Shown one piece after another: positions 37,531-48,500 of a stretch of DNA of 64,000 bases; position 1 is the stretch's first letter; every line of letters begins with the position of its first letter. Position numbers and translations under genes: made by a program. Source of the stretch: Candidatus Anammoxibacter sp. (GTDB lineage Bacteria; Planctomycetota; Brocadiia; Brocadiales; Anammoxibacteraceae); assembly GCA_021777055.1 (NCBI GenBank), contig JAIQZO010000056.1, forward strand, positions 1-64,000. Direction: 5' to 3'. Below the pieces are notes generated by a model. It ran no database searches, was not told the origin of the DNA, and saw nothing but the letters and a program-made list of their open reading frames with translations.

Positions 37531-38281
37531 GATAGGTTTACCAGTCCTGTTTTAAAGAAGGGGCTTGTAATAAATTAATAGTTATTTTATTAAATTATTT
37601 CACGAATTTTTTTGGTATAGAAAATGAAAAATCTTTTTTTTGGTATTATCTGTTTTATTACCCTATGTACACTCTTAACCAATACATCATCAGCTAGATC
37701 AAATCAGGGCAAAACCCTTTTTAAAAAGAATTGTATCCGATGCCACTCTCTGAGTAAAAGTATGAACAAGTGGAAAACAATGGATTCCTGGAAAAAGGTT
37801 GTGGAACGTATGCGGCGAAAAAAACCTAAATTGTATACAAAAGATGAAGGAGATGAGATCGCCAAATATCTATACAGCGTTAGGGGAAAAAATTGACGAG
37901 ATAGAATTCAGAGTGTAGTATAGGTTTTCTGGGCCTGTTTTAAGAAAGGGGCTTGTAATAAATTAATAGTTATTTGATAGAATTATTTCACGAATCTTTT
38001 TTTGGTATAGAAAATGAGAAATTTTTTTTTTGGTATTATTTGTTTTATTACCCTTTGCACACTCTTAACCAATACATCATCCGCTAGATCAAATCAGGGC
38101 AAAGCCCTTTTTGAAAAGAATTGTATCCCCTGCCACTCTTTGGCCAAAAGTATGAACAAAATTAAAACAATGGATTCCTGGAAAAAGGTTGTGGAACGTA
38201 TGCGACGAAAAAACACTAAATTGTATTCAAAAGAAGAAGGAGATGAGATCGCCGAATATCTATACAGCGTTAGGGGAAAAA
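37504..38281 (+). repeat. Tandem duplication of about 388 bp
   Basis: The block from the end of korA (ATTGACGAGATAG at 37504) to codon ~90 of the cytochrome gene is repeated from 37892. The intergenic parts (GGGGCTTGTAATAAATTAAT, then TTTCACGAAT and GGTATAGAAAATGA) are nearly identical. At the junction the first cytochrome copy runs into the copied korA tail and ends at the TGA in AATTGACGAG. Confidence 0.9.
37624..37896 (+). CDS. Short exported monoheme cytochrome c (truncated duplicate)
   Basis: The 90-residue protein has a signal peptide (about 1-24) and one heme site, CIRCH at Cys37. It is about 85% identical by eye to the first 90 residues of the next gene. Its stop codon comes from the duplicated end of korA, so it arose by truncation. 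The domain is complete enough to fold as a small class I cytochrome, so it may be functional. Confidence 0.75.
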   Translation: MKNLFFGIICFITLCTLLTNTSSARSNQGKTLFKKNCIRCHSLSKSMNKWKTMDSWKKVVERMRRKKPKLYTKDEGDEIAKYLYSVRGKN

Positions 38282-39690
38282 AAGGAAAGAAAAAAAAAGT
38301 AGGAAAGATCACTCCTAAGAAAAAAAGTCATTCTGGTGTATCCAAAGGACCTAGTTACACGCAAAAAAAATTATCTGTAACAAAGAATGGGAACGGGCAC
38401 TTTAATTTTAAGAAATTGGATATTCACCAATTTATAGAACCGGATCAGTGTGCCGGTTGTCATGATGAAATCTTCAAACAGTGGACTGGCTCCATGCATA
38501 ACAATTCATTTAATGATCCGTTCTGGAAAGCAACAACAAAGCTTTTTGCTGAAGAAGCGAAGACCAAAGGTGAGATCGTTGAGATCAAAATGTGTATAAA
38601 ATGCCATGCACCGTTGGGGTTTAGATCAGACACTATTACGTCCCCTAAAGATGACTTTAATAATGTACCAGGAATTATCAAGCAAGGTCTATTCTGTAAC
38701 TGGTGCCACAATATTTCTGAGGCGAAGAGCATAGAAAACGCAGACTATGAATTAGCTCCGGGAAACGGGGAAGATGATCCCTCTACCATGCTTGGACCAT
38801 TTGATGACTCTATATCCGATTTTCACCCTAGTAAGTTTTCAAAACTTCACACAAAATCCGAATTTTGCGGGTTATGCCATAATGTGTCCCACGGTCATAA
38901 TCTAACTCCCATTGAAAGCACCTATGAGGAGTGGAAAAAGGGGCCGTATAATACCGGTGATCCAAAAACCACTGTTCATTGTCAGGACTGCCATATGAGA
39001 CAAACACCATCGGTTGCATCGACCGGAAAGACAGAACGGCCAGATAATCCTGGGTTTGCATGCATCACCGGTCCTAAAAGAGCACATATACCAACTCATT
39101 ACTTTGTAGGCGGCAACACGATTCCGGGAGAAGGATTTGGTAATAAACTGCATCAGACAATGGCAACACATCGCCTTAAAAATGCGGCAGATTTGGAAAT
39201 AATTGAATCCGGCAATTACCGAAAAAGTAGTATGGCAGTTATTAAGGTAAAAGTAATAAACTCAGGAGCAGGACACTATTTACCAACTGGAATGTCAGAG
39301 ATTCGACAAATGTGGCTTGATATTAAGGTCAAAGACGGCGCAAACAGGGTTATTTTTTCATCTGGTTCCGTTGATAAGGACGGAAAGGTGGACCCCGAAG
39401 CAGTGATGTATAATACTGTCTTGGGAAACAGTAAAGGTGAACCCATTATAAATATTGCCCTTGCAGACAGGGTACTAAAAGACTACAGAATTCCACCAAA
39501 AGGATATGTTATGGAAAATTACTCATTTTTTATTCCGGGTTACATCCACGGTTCATTAACCGTGGAAGCAACGTTACGATACAGGAGCAGTTCGCAGGCA
39601 CTCGTAAACAGGGCACTTAAAGATAAAGCCCCGAAGCTTCCCATTATAGATATGGCAAAGGCAAGCGTTTCCATTGATATAAATAGTTAG
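38014..39690 (+). CDS. Exported six-heme cytochrome c (c554-like)
   Basis: The 558-residue protein has a signal peptide, then a monoheme module (CIPCH, Cys37), a Lys-rich linker (about 90-125), and five more CxxCH sites at Cys146, 194, 228, 285 and 323 in a cytochrome c554-like region. The last ~170 residues form a heme-free beta-rich domain (NSGAGHYLPTGMSE, IRQMWLDI), known from multiheme families. It would carry electrons in the periplasm or anammoxosome. The redox partner is not known. The same upstream sequence as the short copy precedes it. Confidence 0.88.
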   Translation: MRNFFFGIICFITLCTLLTNTSSARSNQGKALFEKNCIPCHSLAKSMNKIKTMDSWKKVVERMRRKNTKLYSKEEGDEIAEYLYSVRGKKGKKKKVGKITPKKKSHSGVSKGPSYTQKKLSVTKNGNGHFNFKKLDIHQFIEPDQCAGCHDEIFKQWTGSMHNNSFNDPFWKATTKLFAEEAKTKGEIVEIKMCIKCHAPLGFRSDTITSPKDDFNNVPGIIKQGLFCNWCHNISEAKSIENADYELAPGNGEDDPSTMLGPFDDSISDFHPSKFSKLHTKSEFCGLCHNVSHGHNLTPIESTYEEWKKGPYNTGDPKTTVHCQDCHMRQTPSVASTGKTERPDNPGFACITGPKRAHIPTHYFVGGNTIPGEGFGNKLHQTMATHRLKNAADLEIIESGNYRKSSMAVIKVKVINSGAGHYLPTGMSEIRQMWLDIKVKDGANRVIFSSGSVDKDGKVDPEAVMYNTVLGNSKGEPIINIALADRVLKDYRIPPKGYVMENYSFFIPGYIHGSLTVEATLRYRSSSQALVNRALKDKAPKLPIIDMAKASVSIDINS

Positions 39691-39784
39691 TTTACTTTTA
39701 CCTATAATGTTGACGTGATACAACATTAATCTAAATGAAATATTAAAGTAAGGTAGACATTATTTCCCATTAGAAACAATGCTG

Positions 39785-40210
39785 TCAAGTTTTCTTGCAG
39801 ATAATTTCCATTATTTCATTACGGGTGTAAAGCTTTCCCTTTCCCACTCCTGGGCAATGGGATTTTAATGTCTCCCACTCTTCACAGGTCTCAATGTTTG
39901 CCAGCCAAAAAGGAAACGTTCTGCATTGGTAAGGCCTTACCGAATATATGCTACATCCGTTTTCATACATTACACAATCATAATTACTACGTTCCACCAA
40001 ACTGAACCGATCCAAAATCTGTCGAACAAACTTTTTTTTAAATATTTCTACAGATATTTTCAAGTAGGCTGCGATAGCGTTAATCTCGTCCTCACTTACC
40101 CAAACCGCTCCGGGCCCATCCCCCCTGCAACAGATACCACATTGATTACACTCAAAACGCAATCCATCTTTATACCATGCGTTCTTTATCTTTTCACGTA
40201 TCTTTTCCAT
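39785..40210 (-). CDS. YkgJ-family cysteine-cluster protein
   Basis: The 141-residue protein has the CNQCGICC cluster near residues 20-27, and CSIYSVRPYQCRTFPF in the middle, the pattern of the YkgJ/UPF0153 metal-binding family. It is probably an iron-sulfur or zinc protein; function unknown. It has no export signal. It follows the plus-strand cytochrome, convergently. Confidence 0.85.
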   Translation of the reverse strand: MEKIREKIKNAWYKDGLRFECNQCGICCRGDGPGAVWVSEDEINAIAAYLKISVEIFKKKFVRQILDRFSLVERSNYDCVMYENGCSIYSVRPYQCRTFPFWLANIETCEEWETLKSHCPGVGKGKLYTRNEIMEIICKKT

Positions 40211-40277
40211 AAGTCTACTATTGTAGAAATATCACATAGCCCATAGCTCACACATTCCACTTCCCGAAATCGCCAAA

Positions 40278-40772
40278 CTATGTCTTTAACTTTTGCATCT
40301 CTGTATCAATAACCTTCATGATTAACAATTTATTCTCTTTAAAACATTTCGCAGCATTCACTGCAGAAAATATACATGCACATACGGTACACCAAGCAAC
40401 AATACCATGGATGTATGGCAGCAAGACACCAGTATGTACTGCACCACCCATCGCAGTGGTTGCAATAGCTAATAATATAGCAAACATCGCAAATGGAAAC
40501 GCCTTTTTCTTAAACCGTCCCGTCTCTTTAAAGACATCAACGCCAAAATCAATCTTTTTCTCCCTTGCAGACTCTTTGATAGACGCGCCTGTCGCAATAA
40601 GGTAAAAAAAGATAGCAACCTGTGCAAGTATTACAATTGAGGCCGCAATCAGCGCCATATAAATATGGGTCACAAAATATTTAACGTCGTATGCGGAGCT
40701 GTAACCAAAATAGATCGTAGATCCAATTAGAACGCTTCCGATTAGATTTAATACGATAATCATCTTATCCAT
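40278..40772 (-). CDS. Four-helix integral membrane protein of unknown function
   Basis: The 164-residue protein has hydrophobic stretches near 5-27, 35-60, 90-112 and 115-140, with a charged loop (ESAREKKIDFG). Conserved His residues lie at the ends of helices (GAVHTGVLLPYIHGI). No domain is recognised. Its start overlaps the histidine-phosphatase stop by 13 bases. Confidence 0.65.
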   Translation of the reverse strand: MDKMIIVLNLIGSVLIGSTIYFGYSSAYDVKYFVTHIYMALIAASIVILAQVAIFFYLIATGASIKESAREKKIDFGVDVFKETGRFKKKAFPFAMFAILLAIATTAMGGAVHTGVLLPYIHGIVAWCTVCACIFSAVNAAKCFKENKLLIMKVIDTEMQKLKT

Positions 40773-41329
40773 CTGTATTTTACTCCCTTTTCATAAAAGC
40801 AAAGCTGAACTACTGCGTTCCTGCTGTCATCAGTTCTACTGTAATCGCGTTTTGCATAATGTCGTAAAATTGTTTCCAATACACCAAAATGTGTAACAAT
40901 AAAAAAATTTTTGCTATCACTGCCTAATATACGCTCTTCCATAAAGTTTAATACCCTGCGTTTAAACATATCACCACTTTCACCACTAAGGTATGGCAAA
41001 TTACTATTTTGTTTGTGATGAATGATTATATCCTCAACTTCACTAAAAGATTTCTTGGTTAACGTACCAAAATCAAGCTCTTTTATATCATCAACATATT
41101 CTACCGTCGTTTTCAAATCAATCTCCCTTGCAACTATTTCTAATGAACGCCTTGCCCTTCCAAGGGGGCTGCAATATACAGCACTAAACACTTTATCTTT
41201 CACTGTTTTGGCCATATTTTGCACAGAAGCAATCCCACGTCCAGTTAATGGAGAATCCTCTTGACCCTGGATTATTCCATTTTGATTATCTACAGTTTCA
41301 CCATGCCGCATCATATAGACATATATCAT
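40760..41329 (-). CDS. Histidine phosphatase family protein
   Basis: The catalytic motif MMRHGETVD lies at the N-terminus; the second catalytic His is in IVTHFGVLETILRHY. It is a phosphoglycerate-mutase-like phosphatase. The ATG at 41329 is chosen; a TTG 24 bases upstream is possible, and neither has a good ribosome-binding site. It overlaps the next gene, a likely two-gene operon. Substrate unknown. Confidence 0.8.
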   Translation of the reverse strand: MIYVYMMRHGETVDNQNGIIQGQEDSPLTGRGIASVQNMAKTVKDKVFSAVYCSPLGRARRSLEIVAREIDLKTTVEYVDDIKELDFGTLTKKSFSEVEDIIIHHKQNSNLPYLSGESGDMFKRRVLNFMEERILGSDSKNFFIVTHFGVLETILRHYAKRDYSRTDDSRNAVVQLCFYEKGVKYRWIR

Positions 41330-41353
41330 AGTGCTGTTAAAGGCTGTAACCAA

Positions 41354-41712
41354 AAGGTAAAGTAACGGAGTAATGCATTGTTTCTAATTACGCCATTTCT
41401 AACAATTACTTACACCAATTACGAAAGAAAATCTAGGGAATTTTTCTAAAAACAAGTTTTTAAAAGAGAATACTATAACAATTTATAGTTTTTAAAATTG
41501 AATAAACCCATTATGTCTGTTTAACTATTTGCATATTCTCAATTTTATATACTAACACAAGACTGTTTTCGGGAAAAATAAAAAATAGAAAGAAGAGAAG
41601 ATCGCAATTTTTATAATCTCAAAATAATCAAGCCTATAATAGGAAAACACGTTATAATAATATTGATGCTATAAAATCAAGCTAGGCAAATACTATTATG
41701 AAGAGGGAAATT
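41354..41712. other. Intergenic, no gene seen
   Basis: AT-rich divergent region between the phosphatase and the FecR-type gene. No clear motif beyond the ribosome-binding site of the right-hand gene. Confidence 0.5.
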
Positions 41713-43419
41713 ATGAGACATCTGTTCAAGTTTTTTACAATTTTCACGTTTTGCTGCATCCAGGGGAGTGTTTATTCTATGAATACCTCTGTAGAAAAAG
41801 CTTATATAAGTTTTCTTAAAGGAGAGGCTTATGCAAGATCTTCCACTAATGAGGAATTTGGGGTTCTTCAAACTAATGTACCTATTGAGCATGGTGACGA
41901 GCTCATCACAGCAGAAAACTCTTATTTAGAGACCATGTTTCCTAATGGAATTATCATCTGGGCAGACTCAGAAACATTAATTAAAGTCGATGAAAAAGTA
42001 CTTGAGCCTAGTTTTGAGCTTTTAAATGGTTCAATTTTGATACGGAATAATTCCGCCGCCACGAAGAACCTTCTCTCTTCAGTAGGAACACCATCAGCCA
42101 CAATACAAAGCCAACACAATAGTCTTATAAAAGTAGGATTAGACGAAGTTGGCGAGGTAACAGTAGAAGTGTGGGAAGGTAACGCAGATGTTTATTTTGA
42201 AAATGGAAGAGTTCTTATTGAAGAAGGCAAAAGGGCCTCTATCGGCGCTGGCGGAAAGTCCTTCATCTCAATGTCTTTGGAACAAAAATCATCATTGGAA
42301 TTCATGACGTGGGCACTGGAAAGGGACAAAAAACTTCAGGAGAACATGAGTTTAGCATACCTTGAAGAAGAGATTGTTGGTTCATCTTATTTAGGTGATT
42401 ATGGAGAATGGTCTTACGATAGTAATATTTCATCATATGTGTGGATTCCCCAAGTAAGCTACACATGGCGGCCATATCAAGATGGTCGCTGGCTTTATCA
42501 TCCTGGGGGCTATTACTGGGTTTCTCATGAACCATGGGGATGGGCGCCATACCATTATGGAAGCTGGATAAGAAATGAGTATGGTAAGTGGTGTTGGGCT
42601 CCAGATTATCATTTCTCACCCGCACGGGTAGTATTCATCTCTTATGGCAGATACTATGGTTGGGCACCAATTGGTTACGGTTATTATCCTGATTATTACT
42701 ATTCCCATCCGGGAGCCATAAATAATTACACATATTCGTTTATTAATGGATGCAAAGCTTTTACGTTTGTCCATAAAGAGTGCTTACATTCTCCACACGG
42801 GTGTGACGACAATAGCAATGTGGACTTTAAACCACTTACAGAAGATGACATTGATCAACACGAAGAGATTATTCAAGTCTCTCAACCCATAGAGCCTATC
42901 GACAAAGACGACACAAGATTCTGGATTCCCGAGGTTAAAGAAAATTTTCCAGGAACAGCAATCAAGAGCATTGCAGAGAAATTTCGTAATAATTTGAATA
43001 TCGCAGAAAGATTTCGTAATAATATGCCTGAGCAAGGAGTACAAAATATAAGAGATAGAGAGCCATTACGTACTTTTCTTTCAGGTAGAAATTGGATTGG
43101 AAGATTTCCGGTAGAGAGAAAGATAATTAATCCCTTAAAACAGATCAATAGGTTTCCCAAAAAAAAATTAACGAAGAAAGTTTTGAAGGAGAGGAATTTA
43201 AATGATAAGGTTTTGTCAAATAAGAAATTTGTGGACAGCAGAAAAGCAAGGAGGGGGAACCATACTCTTATAAAACGTCATGAAGATAGAAATATGGGAA
43301 AAAGATTTACTTCCTCTGAAATAAGAAAGAAGAGACCTGTTCGAACTCACAGCTCTCAGCCAAAAGTAGCGCCAATAAAGATGGTCAGGAGGGGCGCAAT
43401 GCAGATAAAGCCACAATAG
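41713..43419 (+). CDS. Exported FecR/DUF6600-type protein with basic tail
   Basis: The protein has a signal peptide, a FecR-like domain (about 25-180, LNGSILIRNNSAATKN, GNADVYFENGRV) and a Trp/Tyr-rich region (about 220-330, SYTWRPYQDGRWLYHPGGYY, EPWGWAPYHYGSW) typical of DUF6600. The C-terminal ~120 residues are strongly Lys/Arg-rich and likely disordered. The second ATG (41713) is chosen because AGAGGG lies six bases before it. The role is unknown; family members sit at the cell envelope. Confidence 0.8.
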   Translation: MRHLFKFFTIFTFCCIQGSVYSMNTSVEKAYISFLKGEAYARSSTNEEFGVLQTNVPIEHGDELITAENSYLETMFPNGIIIWADSETLIKVDEKVLEPSFELLNGSILIRNNSAATKNLLSSVGTPSATIQSQHNSLIKVGLDEVGEVTVEVWEGNADVYFENGRVLIEEGKRASIGAGGKSFISMSLEQKSSLEFMTWALERDKKLQENMSLAYLEEEIVGSSYLGDYGEWSYDSNISSYVWIPQVSYTWRPYQDGRWLYHPGGYYWVSHEPWGWAPYHYGSWIRNEYGKWCWAPDYHFSPARVVFISYGRYYGWAPIGYGYYPDYYYSHPGAINNYTYSFINGCKAFTFVHKECLHSPHGCDDNSNVDFKPLTEDDIDQHEEIIQVSQPIEPIDKDDTRFWIPEVKENFPGTAIKSIAEKFRNNLNIAERFRNNMPEQGVQNIRDREPLRTFLSGRNWIGRFPVERKIINPLKQINRFPKKKLTKKVLKERNLNDKVLSNKKFVDSRKARRGNHTLIKRHEDRNMGKRFTSSEIRKKRPVRTHSSQPKVAPIKMVRRGAMQIKPQ

Positions 43420-43827
43420 TCAACGTACAAATAAGCTACGGTGCAATTTGCAGAAAACAAATATGATAATTAGATGGCAAGCTCTACACCTAAGAAGCTT
43501 ACCATTTGTTAAAGGAATTAGTTAGAAAATTATCGCTCCCAATTCTTAATAGACAATGGTAATTTGATCTGTAATGCTTATATTTGTCAAATTATCTTGC
43601 ATAAATTAACGTATTAATACCATGTCTCTACCTCATATCCCATAGAAGAAATAGAGTCTTGTACAGCTTTCCCTTTAATCAATAAAGAATCTGCATATAA
43701 AAAAAGGTTTCCTGATTATAGGTTTTTCTGTTAAGGTGTAAGTAAGCTTAAAAAGCCGCTTCATTCAATTCTATCTGGCCTTTTTTAATAGAGACCTAGA
43801 GATCGACATTTAAAAGGACCATTCACT
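43420..43827. other. Intergenic, no gene seen
   Basis: No convincing frame or structured repeat is visible. Confidence 0.5.
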
Positions 43828-45375
43828 ATGCGCGTTACAGTTATATTACCTAAACCTTCTGCCTATTTTCCGGATATTACGACCACTGGTTTGCGAATTC
43901 CTCGCGCCAGCGCCCTAACCATTGCTACTGTAATTAAGAATTTAGGGCATGAAGTAAAACTCTATATTGAGCAGATCGATGATCGTATTAATTGGGATTG
44001 GGTCTATCAATCGGATGTAGTCTGTTTTTCATTATTGACTCTGATTGCCAACCGAGGCTATCAACTGGCCTCAAGAGTGAGGGAGAATTCAAATGCAGTA
44101 ATCATTATGGGAGGAAGTCATCCTTCCGCCGAAGCAGAGGATTGCTTAAACTATTGCGACTATGTGGTGAGAAATGAGGGAGATGGAACCATTACCGAGC
44201 TTCTCAAAGCAATAGAGACAAAAAGTCCGGTGGATGATATTTCTGGCATCTCATATAAAAAACCAGGTAAAGTTGTTCATAACAAAAACCGGGAGTATTT
44301 ACCACAGTTTAATGTAGCTTTTGATCATCGCTTGATAGAGGGGTTCAAAGTGGGCCTTGTCGCCCGTATAAGTGATTTTCTCCGTACCAGGAGGATCAGG
44401 AATCCTTGCATGGTTATGACCATAACCCGTGGATGTCCCTTTAACTGTAGTTTCTGCTATTCCATCCGGCTGTTGGGGAGAAAACATCGCAAGCGTGAAA
44501 TCTCGTCTGTATTTAATGAGATAACATCTAATCTCCGATATTTCTCTACCCGGCGTTATTTAATTACTGATAATAATTTCTTCGCTAACCTGAATTATAG
44601 TAAAGAATTTATGAGGAGGTTAATAAAATTAAACCTTCATTTAAAAATAACGGCCTTCGGCCGGTTAGAGATTGGAAAAGATGAGGAACTACTCTCTTTG
44701 ATGAAAGCTTCCGGCATCACGAGAGTTTTTTGTGGAATTGAATCGGTAAATCAAAACACCTTAAACAGTTTTAACAAGAAATTACAGGTAGAGGAGATCA
44801 GAGAATACATTCGTAATTTCCACAAACATGGGATCGCGATTATGGGGAGCTTTATTGTGGGAGCAGACACGGACGAACGAAATTGTGTACAGGAGATCGT
44901 CGACTTTGCCATCGAAAATCATTTAGAATATTTGTGCATGTTTACACTTCACGATTTCCCTTATCAAGAAAAGCAATTCCACATTGAACAATTGATACCG
45001 GACCACAGGATTTTGTCCCGTAACTGGAATCATTTCTCTGGTACAAATGTTGTTATCTATCCTAAAAAGATAAAACCCAGCACACTTCAGAAAGAGGTCA
45101 TGGACGGCTATAAGAGATTCTATTCCTCCAAACGCCTTATTAATACTCTTTTTACCAACGGATGGCGCAACTTTTCTGAATCTGTCTGCGGTAGATATTC
45201 GGTAATGCCTGCCGTAAGATCAATGGAGAAACATATATCCTTTCTGAAAAAAATGGAAGAAGGACTATATGATAACAAAGAGGTTCTGCTAGAAGAGAAG
45301 TTGTTATCCAAATACACTAGATCAAAGGAAACCCGGCATAAAGACAAGCCAGCTCAAAGTGTACGTAACAGGTGA
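43828..45375 (+). CDS. B12-binding-domain radical SAM protein
   Basis: The 515-residue protein has an N-terminal cobalamin-binding-like region (about 1-150, IIMGGSHPSAEAEDCLNY), then a radical SAM core with GCPFNCSFCYS (Cys203, 207, 210). Such enzymes carry out methylations and ring or backbone rearrangements in lipids, hopanoids and cofactors. The substrate is unknown, and neighbours give no clue. A 17-bp palindromic terminator lies after it. Confidence 0.9.
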   Translation: MRVTVILPKPSAYFPDITTTGLRIPRASALTIATVIKNLGHEVKLYIEQIDDRINWDWVYQSDVVCFSLLTLIANRGYQLASRVRENSNAVIIMGGSHPSAEAEDCLNYCDYVVRNEGDGTITELLKAIETKSPVDDISGISYKKPGKVVHNKNREYLPQFNVAFDHRLIEGFKVGLVARISDFLRTRRIRNPCMVMTITRGCPFNCSFCYSIRLLGRKHRKREISSVFNEITSNLRYFSTRRYLITDNNFFANLNYSKEFMRRLIKLNLHLKITAFGRLEIGKDEELLSLMKASGITRVFCGIESVNQNTLNSFNKKLQVEEIREYIRNFHKHGIAIMGSFIVGADTDERNCVQEIVDFAIENHLEYLCMFTLHDFPYQEKQFHIEQLIPDHRILSRNWNHFSGTNVVIYPKKIKPSTLQKEVMDGYKRFYSSKRLINTLFTNGWRNFSESVCGRYSVMPAVRSMEKHISFLKKMEEGLYDNKEVLLEEKLLSKYTRSKETRHKDKPAQSVRNR

Positions 45376-45436
45376 AAATAAAACAATATTTCTTTACTAC
45401 TTTAATCTTTGCAAGTTTAAATTGTTTAAGACAAAA

Positions 45437-45478
45437 CACTAGTTCCATACAAGGCCCTGATCTTGTATGGAACTAGTG
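45437..45478. terminator. Perfect 17-bp hairpin between convergent genes
   Basis: CACTAGTTCCATACAAG (45437-45453) and its exact complement (45462-45478) with an eight-base loop lie between the radical SAM and smc genes. There is no U tract, so it may act as a bidirectional terminator through stem strength or as a 3' protecting hairpin. Confidence 0.7.
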
Positions 45479-45540
45479 GGTTACAAAAAATGTCCTACTG
45501 TTAAAAAGGAATGTCTTTAAAGCTAGCTAAAATTTACAAT

Positions 45541-48500
45541 CTATTCATAATTATCAAACTTGACAGATACCTTTTTAGACACTCCGGGCTCTTCCATTGT
45601 CACACCATAGATAACATCCGCTATTCTCATTGTCTTTTTATTATGGCTTATAATTACAAACTGGGTGTTTTCTGCAAATTCAGTTAATACAGAGGTAAAT
45701 CTGCCTATGTTGCTTTCGTCCAGCGCGGCATCTACTTCATCCATAAGGCAAAAAGGTGTGGGTTTTGATTTCAGGATTGCGAACAAGAGGGCAACGGTGA
45801 TCATCACCTTCTCTCCACCGGAAAACAGGGCGATGGATTTAAACTCTTTATTAGGGGGTTGAATTATTATCTCTATGCCAGCATCTAATATATCAACGCC
45901 TTCTTCTAAGACAATATTTGCCCTTCCGCCACCAAAAAGTTTTCTGAAAAATGTGTAGAAATGCTCTTTTATACTGTTAAATGTCTCTTCAAAAAGTTCC
46001 CGGCTGGTGTGATTAAGTTTCTCAATAATATCATGCAGTATCTTTTCCGATTTGCCAAGGTCTTCACGTTCGGTTGTTAAGAATTGGAAGCGTGCTTCAA
46101 ACTCTTCCAACTCTTGAATTGCATCAACATTTACACTCCCTATTTTTCGAATCTTTTCTGTAAGTTCCTCTACTTCCAACTTTACTCCATTCCAGTCAGT
46201 ATCCTTATTTTCTATCAGTGTCATTGTTCCGTTATCGTTATCGTTCTCGTCACCATTCTGGTTTGCAGTGCCCAGTTGATCAACGGCATTAGTAGGTGCT
46301 TCCATGTTACTATTCTCATCGTTTTCAGCATAGTCATTGTTGTCTAAAGAGTTATCATCCTCTGTATTTTTCTTTGAATCAAGCTCAGAAAGGCTTATTT
46401 CATATTCCTCAAATATCCGCTCTTCCAGATCCGATGTTCGGACCTGATATTCATTCTCTTTCAAACGAAGTTCGTTCAACTGCTTTTCCATCTCCAGCTG
46501 ATTTGCCTTATGCTCGGCGGCTTCTGTTTTCTTTTCTCCCAGAAGGTTGGATATCCTTTCACGATCAGCAGAGAACCGGGATAATAACTCTTCTGTCTCA
46601 GATTTCTTGTTGGTTATACTATCAATGCTACCATTCAACTCTTCAAGCTCTGCAACTGCGTTTACTTTTCTATCTTTACAATCATCAATTCCTGAAGACC
46701 TTGCATTAAGTTGTGCATTTAGTTCCTTATCATTTTGTTCTCCATGTCGAATCGCCTGCATAAGAGCCTCTTTCTTTTCACTGTTCTGCGCAATGGTTAT
46801 CTTGATTTCCGTTATCTCTTCTTGAACAGAGGCCTTTAACTCTTCCAACTCCACCATCTCTTCGGATATTATGTTAATTTCATGTTCCAGCTCCTGGTGC
46901 TTTGCTGCCAATTTGCGCTCTTCATCTTTGAGCTCTTTTTCTCGCAGATCTATACTTTGCATGTTCTGCTCAATCTCTATTAATTCACTTGAGGTAACAT
47001 CTCTTTCCTCTTTGAGACTCTCACACTTCCGGTCTTCCTGCTTCTGTTCATTTTCATTGTTAAGAATAACGATTTTCAGCTCTTCTATTTCACCGGTTAC
47101 CATATCCAGAGATTCTCTGGTGCTGTTCAGTGTCTCTATGCTTAATTTTCTCTCTTCATGCAGGGCCTTAACTTTCTCCTCAATCTCAATCAATTCCACC
47201 CGGATACTCTCAATTTCACTCTTTCGCAAGATTAAACCCGGTTTTTCACGGGCCGAGCCGCCTTTAATAACACCCGCAGTTTCTATTAAAGCACCGTCAA
47301 GGGTAACTATTCGATCAATGGTTCCATACTTTGATCTTATTAATTTTACGCCAGAACCGTCTCGGTAAATAGTGTCGATAACTAGAGATGCTTTTGTGAA
47401 ATCTTCAACCACTAATGTGGTATCCAGTAGATGGTCAAACACAGATTTAAACTCTTTATCATATGTAACAAGATCTGATGCTTTTCCTATAATGCCACTG
47501 CAGATTCTCTCTATACTAACATCTGCCTGTTCCAGCATCTCTTGATTAACGTTTTCTTGTCCATCCGTAAGTCTGAGGGATAAACGGTGATCATTTATCT
47601 TATCCAGTAATAAAAAGGTTGCATTGCCTGAATCGGACTCTCTTAGAAAATTAATGGCATTAATAGAGTCCTCATAACTATTTGCAATAATGCTTTGCGC
47701 CAACTCACCTAGAGTCGTCTCTATGGCACAAGCGTAAGGCAGATCAACTTTTATAATATCCGCCACCAGTCCCAGAATACCTGTAAATCCGTCCGTTTTA
47801 TTTGTTACTTCTGTCAGGATAGCCTTTACGCCCGAATCAACCCCTTCTGATTTCAGTTCATAATCCTCGAGAACTTCCAACCTTGACTGTTTGCGGCTTC
47901 GAATATTTTCGTGAATGCCAATCTGTTCATCACAAAGCCTGGCCTTTTCGGTCAAATCGGATAGTGTAATCTTTAGAGCTGACTGCTTGGCTGAATGGTT
48001 TTCCTGTTCAGATGAGTGGCGCAGATGTAAAGCTTCCAAATCGCGCAAACTCTGTACGGATGTATCAATTTGTGTAGAGATATCAGACAAGGTTGTTTCA
48101 ATCCTGTTTTTTCTGTTTAGCAGTGTTTCTTTAATTGTAGCCTGGTTTCCCAGTTCGTTTTGTGTCTTGGACTGAGCATGGTATATATCCATTATTGCCG
48201 ATTTTTTTTCCTCTATACTTTCGGAAAGCAAATCGGCATCCATCAGGACCTCTTTAAATTTTTCCTCTCTTGAAACAAGGTTTTCAGAAACAGAGCCGGT
48301 ACTCTCATCCATCTCATCCAGCGCCTTTCTTGTATTTATCAATTGTTCCCTGTTTTCCCCAATTTTCTCCTTGATCACCTTTAGGTCTTCATTGTAATTG
48401 TCTCCCTGCTGTTCCAGATCCTTTATTTTTTCATTATTAAAGCGTATTCTATCTTTTGCATTGGTGATCTTTGCATCAATACTGATGATCTCCGCGTTGG

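Noticed and set aside
46871-47368. Long plus-strand frame opposite smc
   Set aside because: Ser-rich shadow of the coiled-coil codons; no family and no ribosome-binding site.
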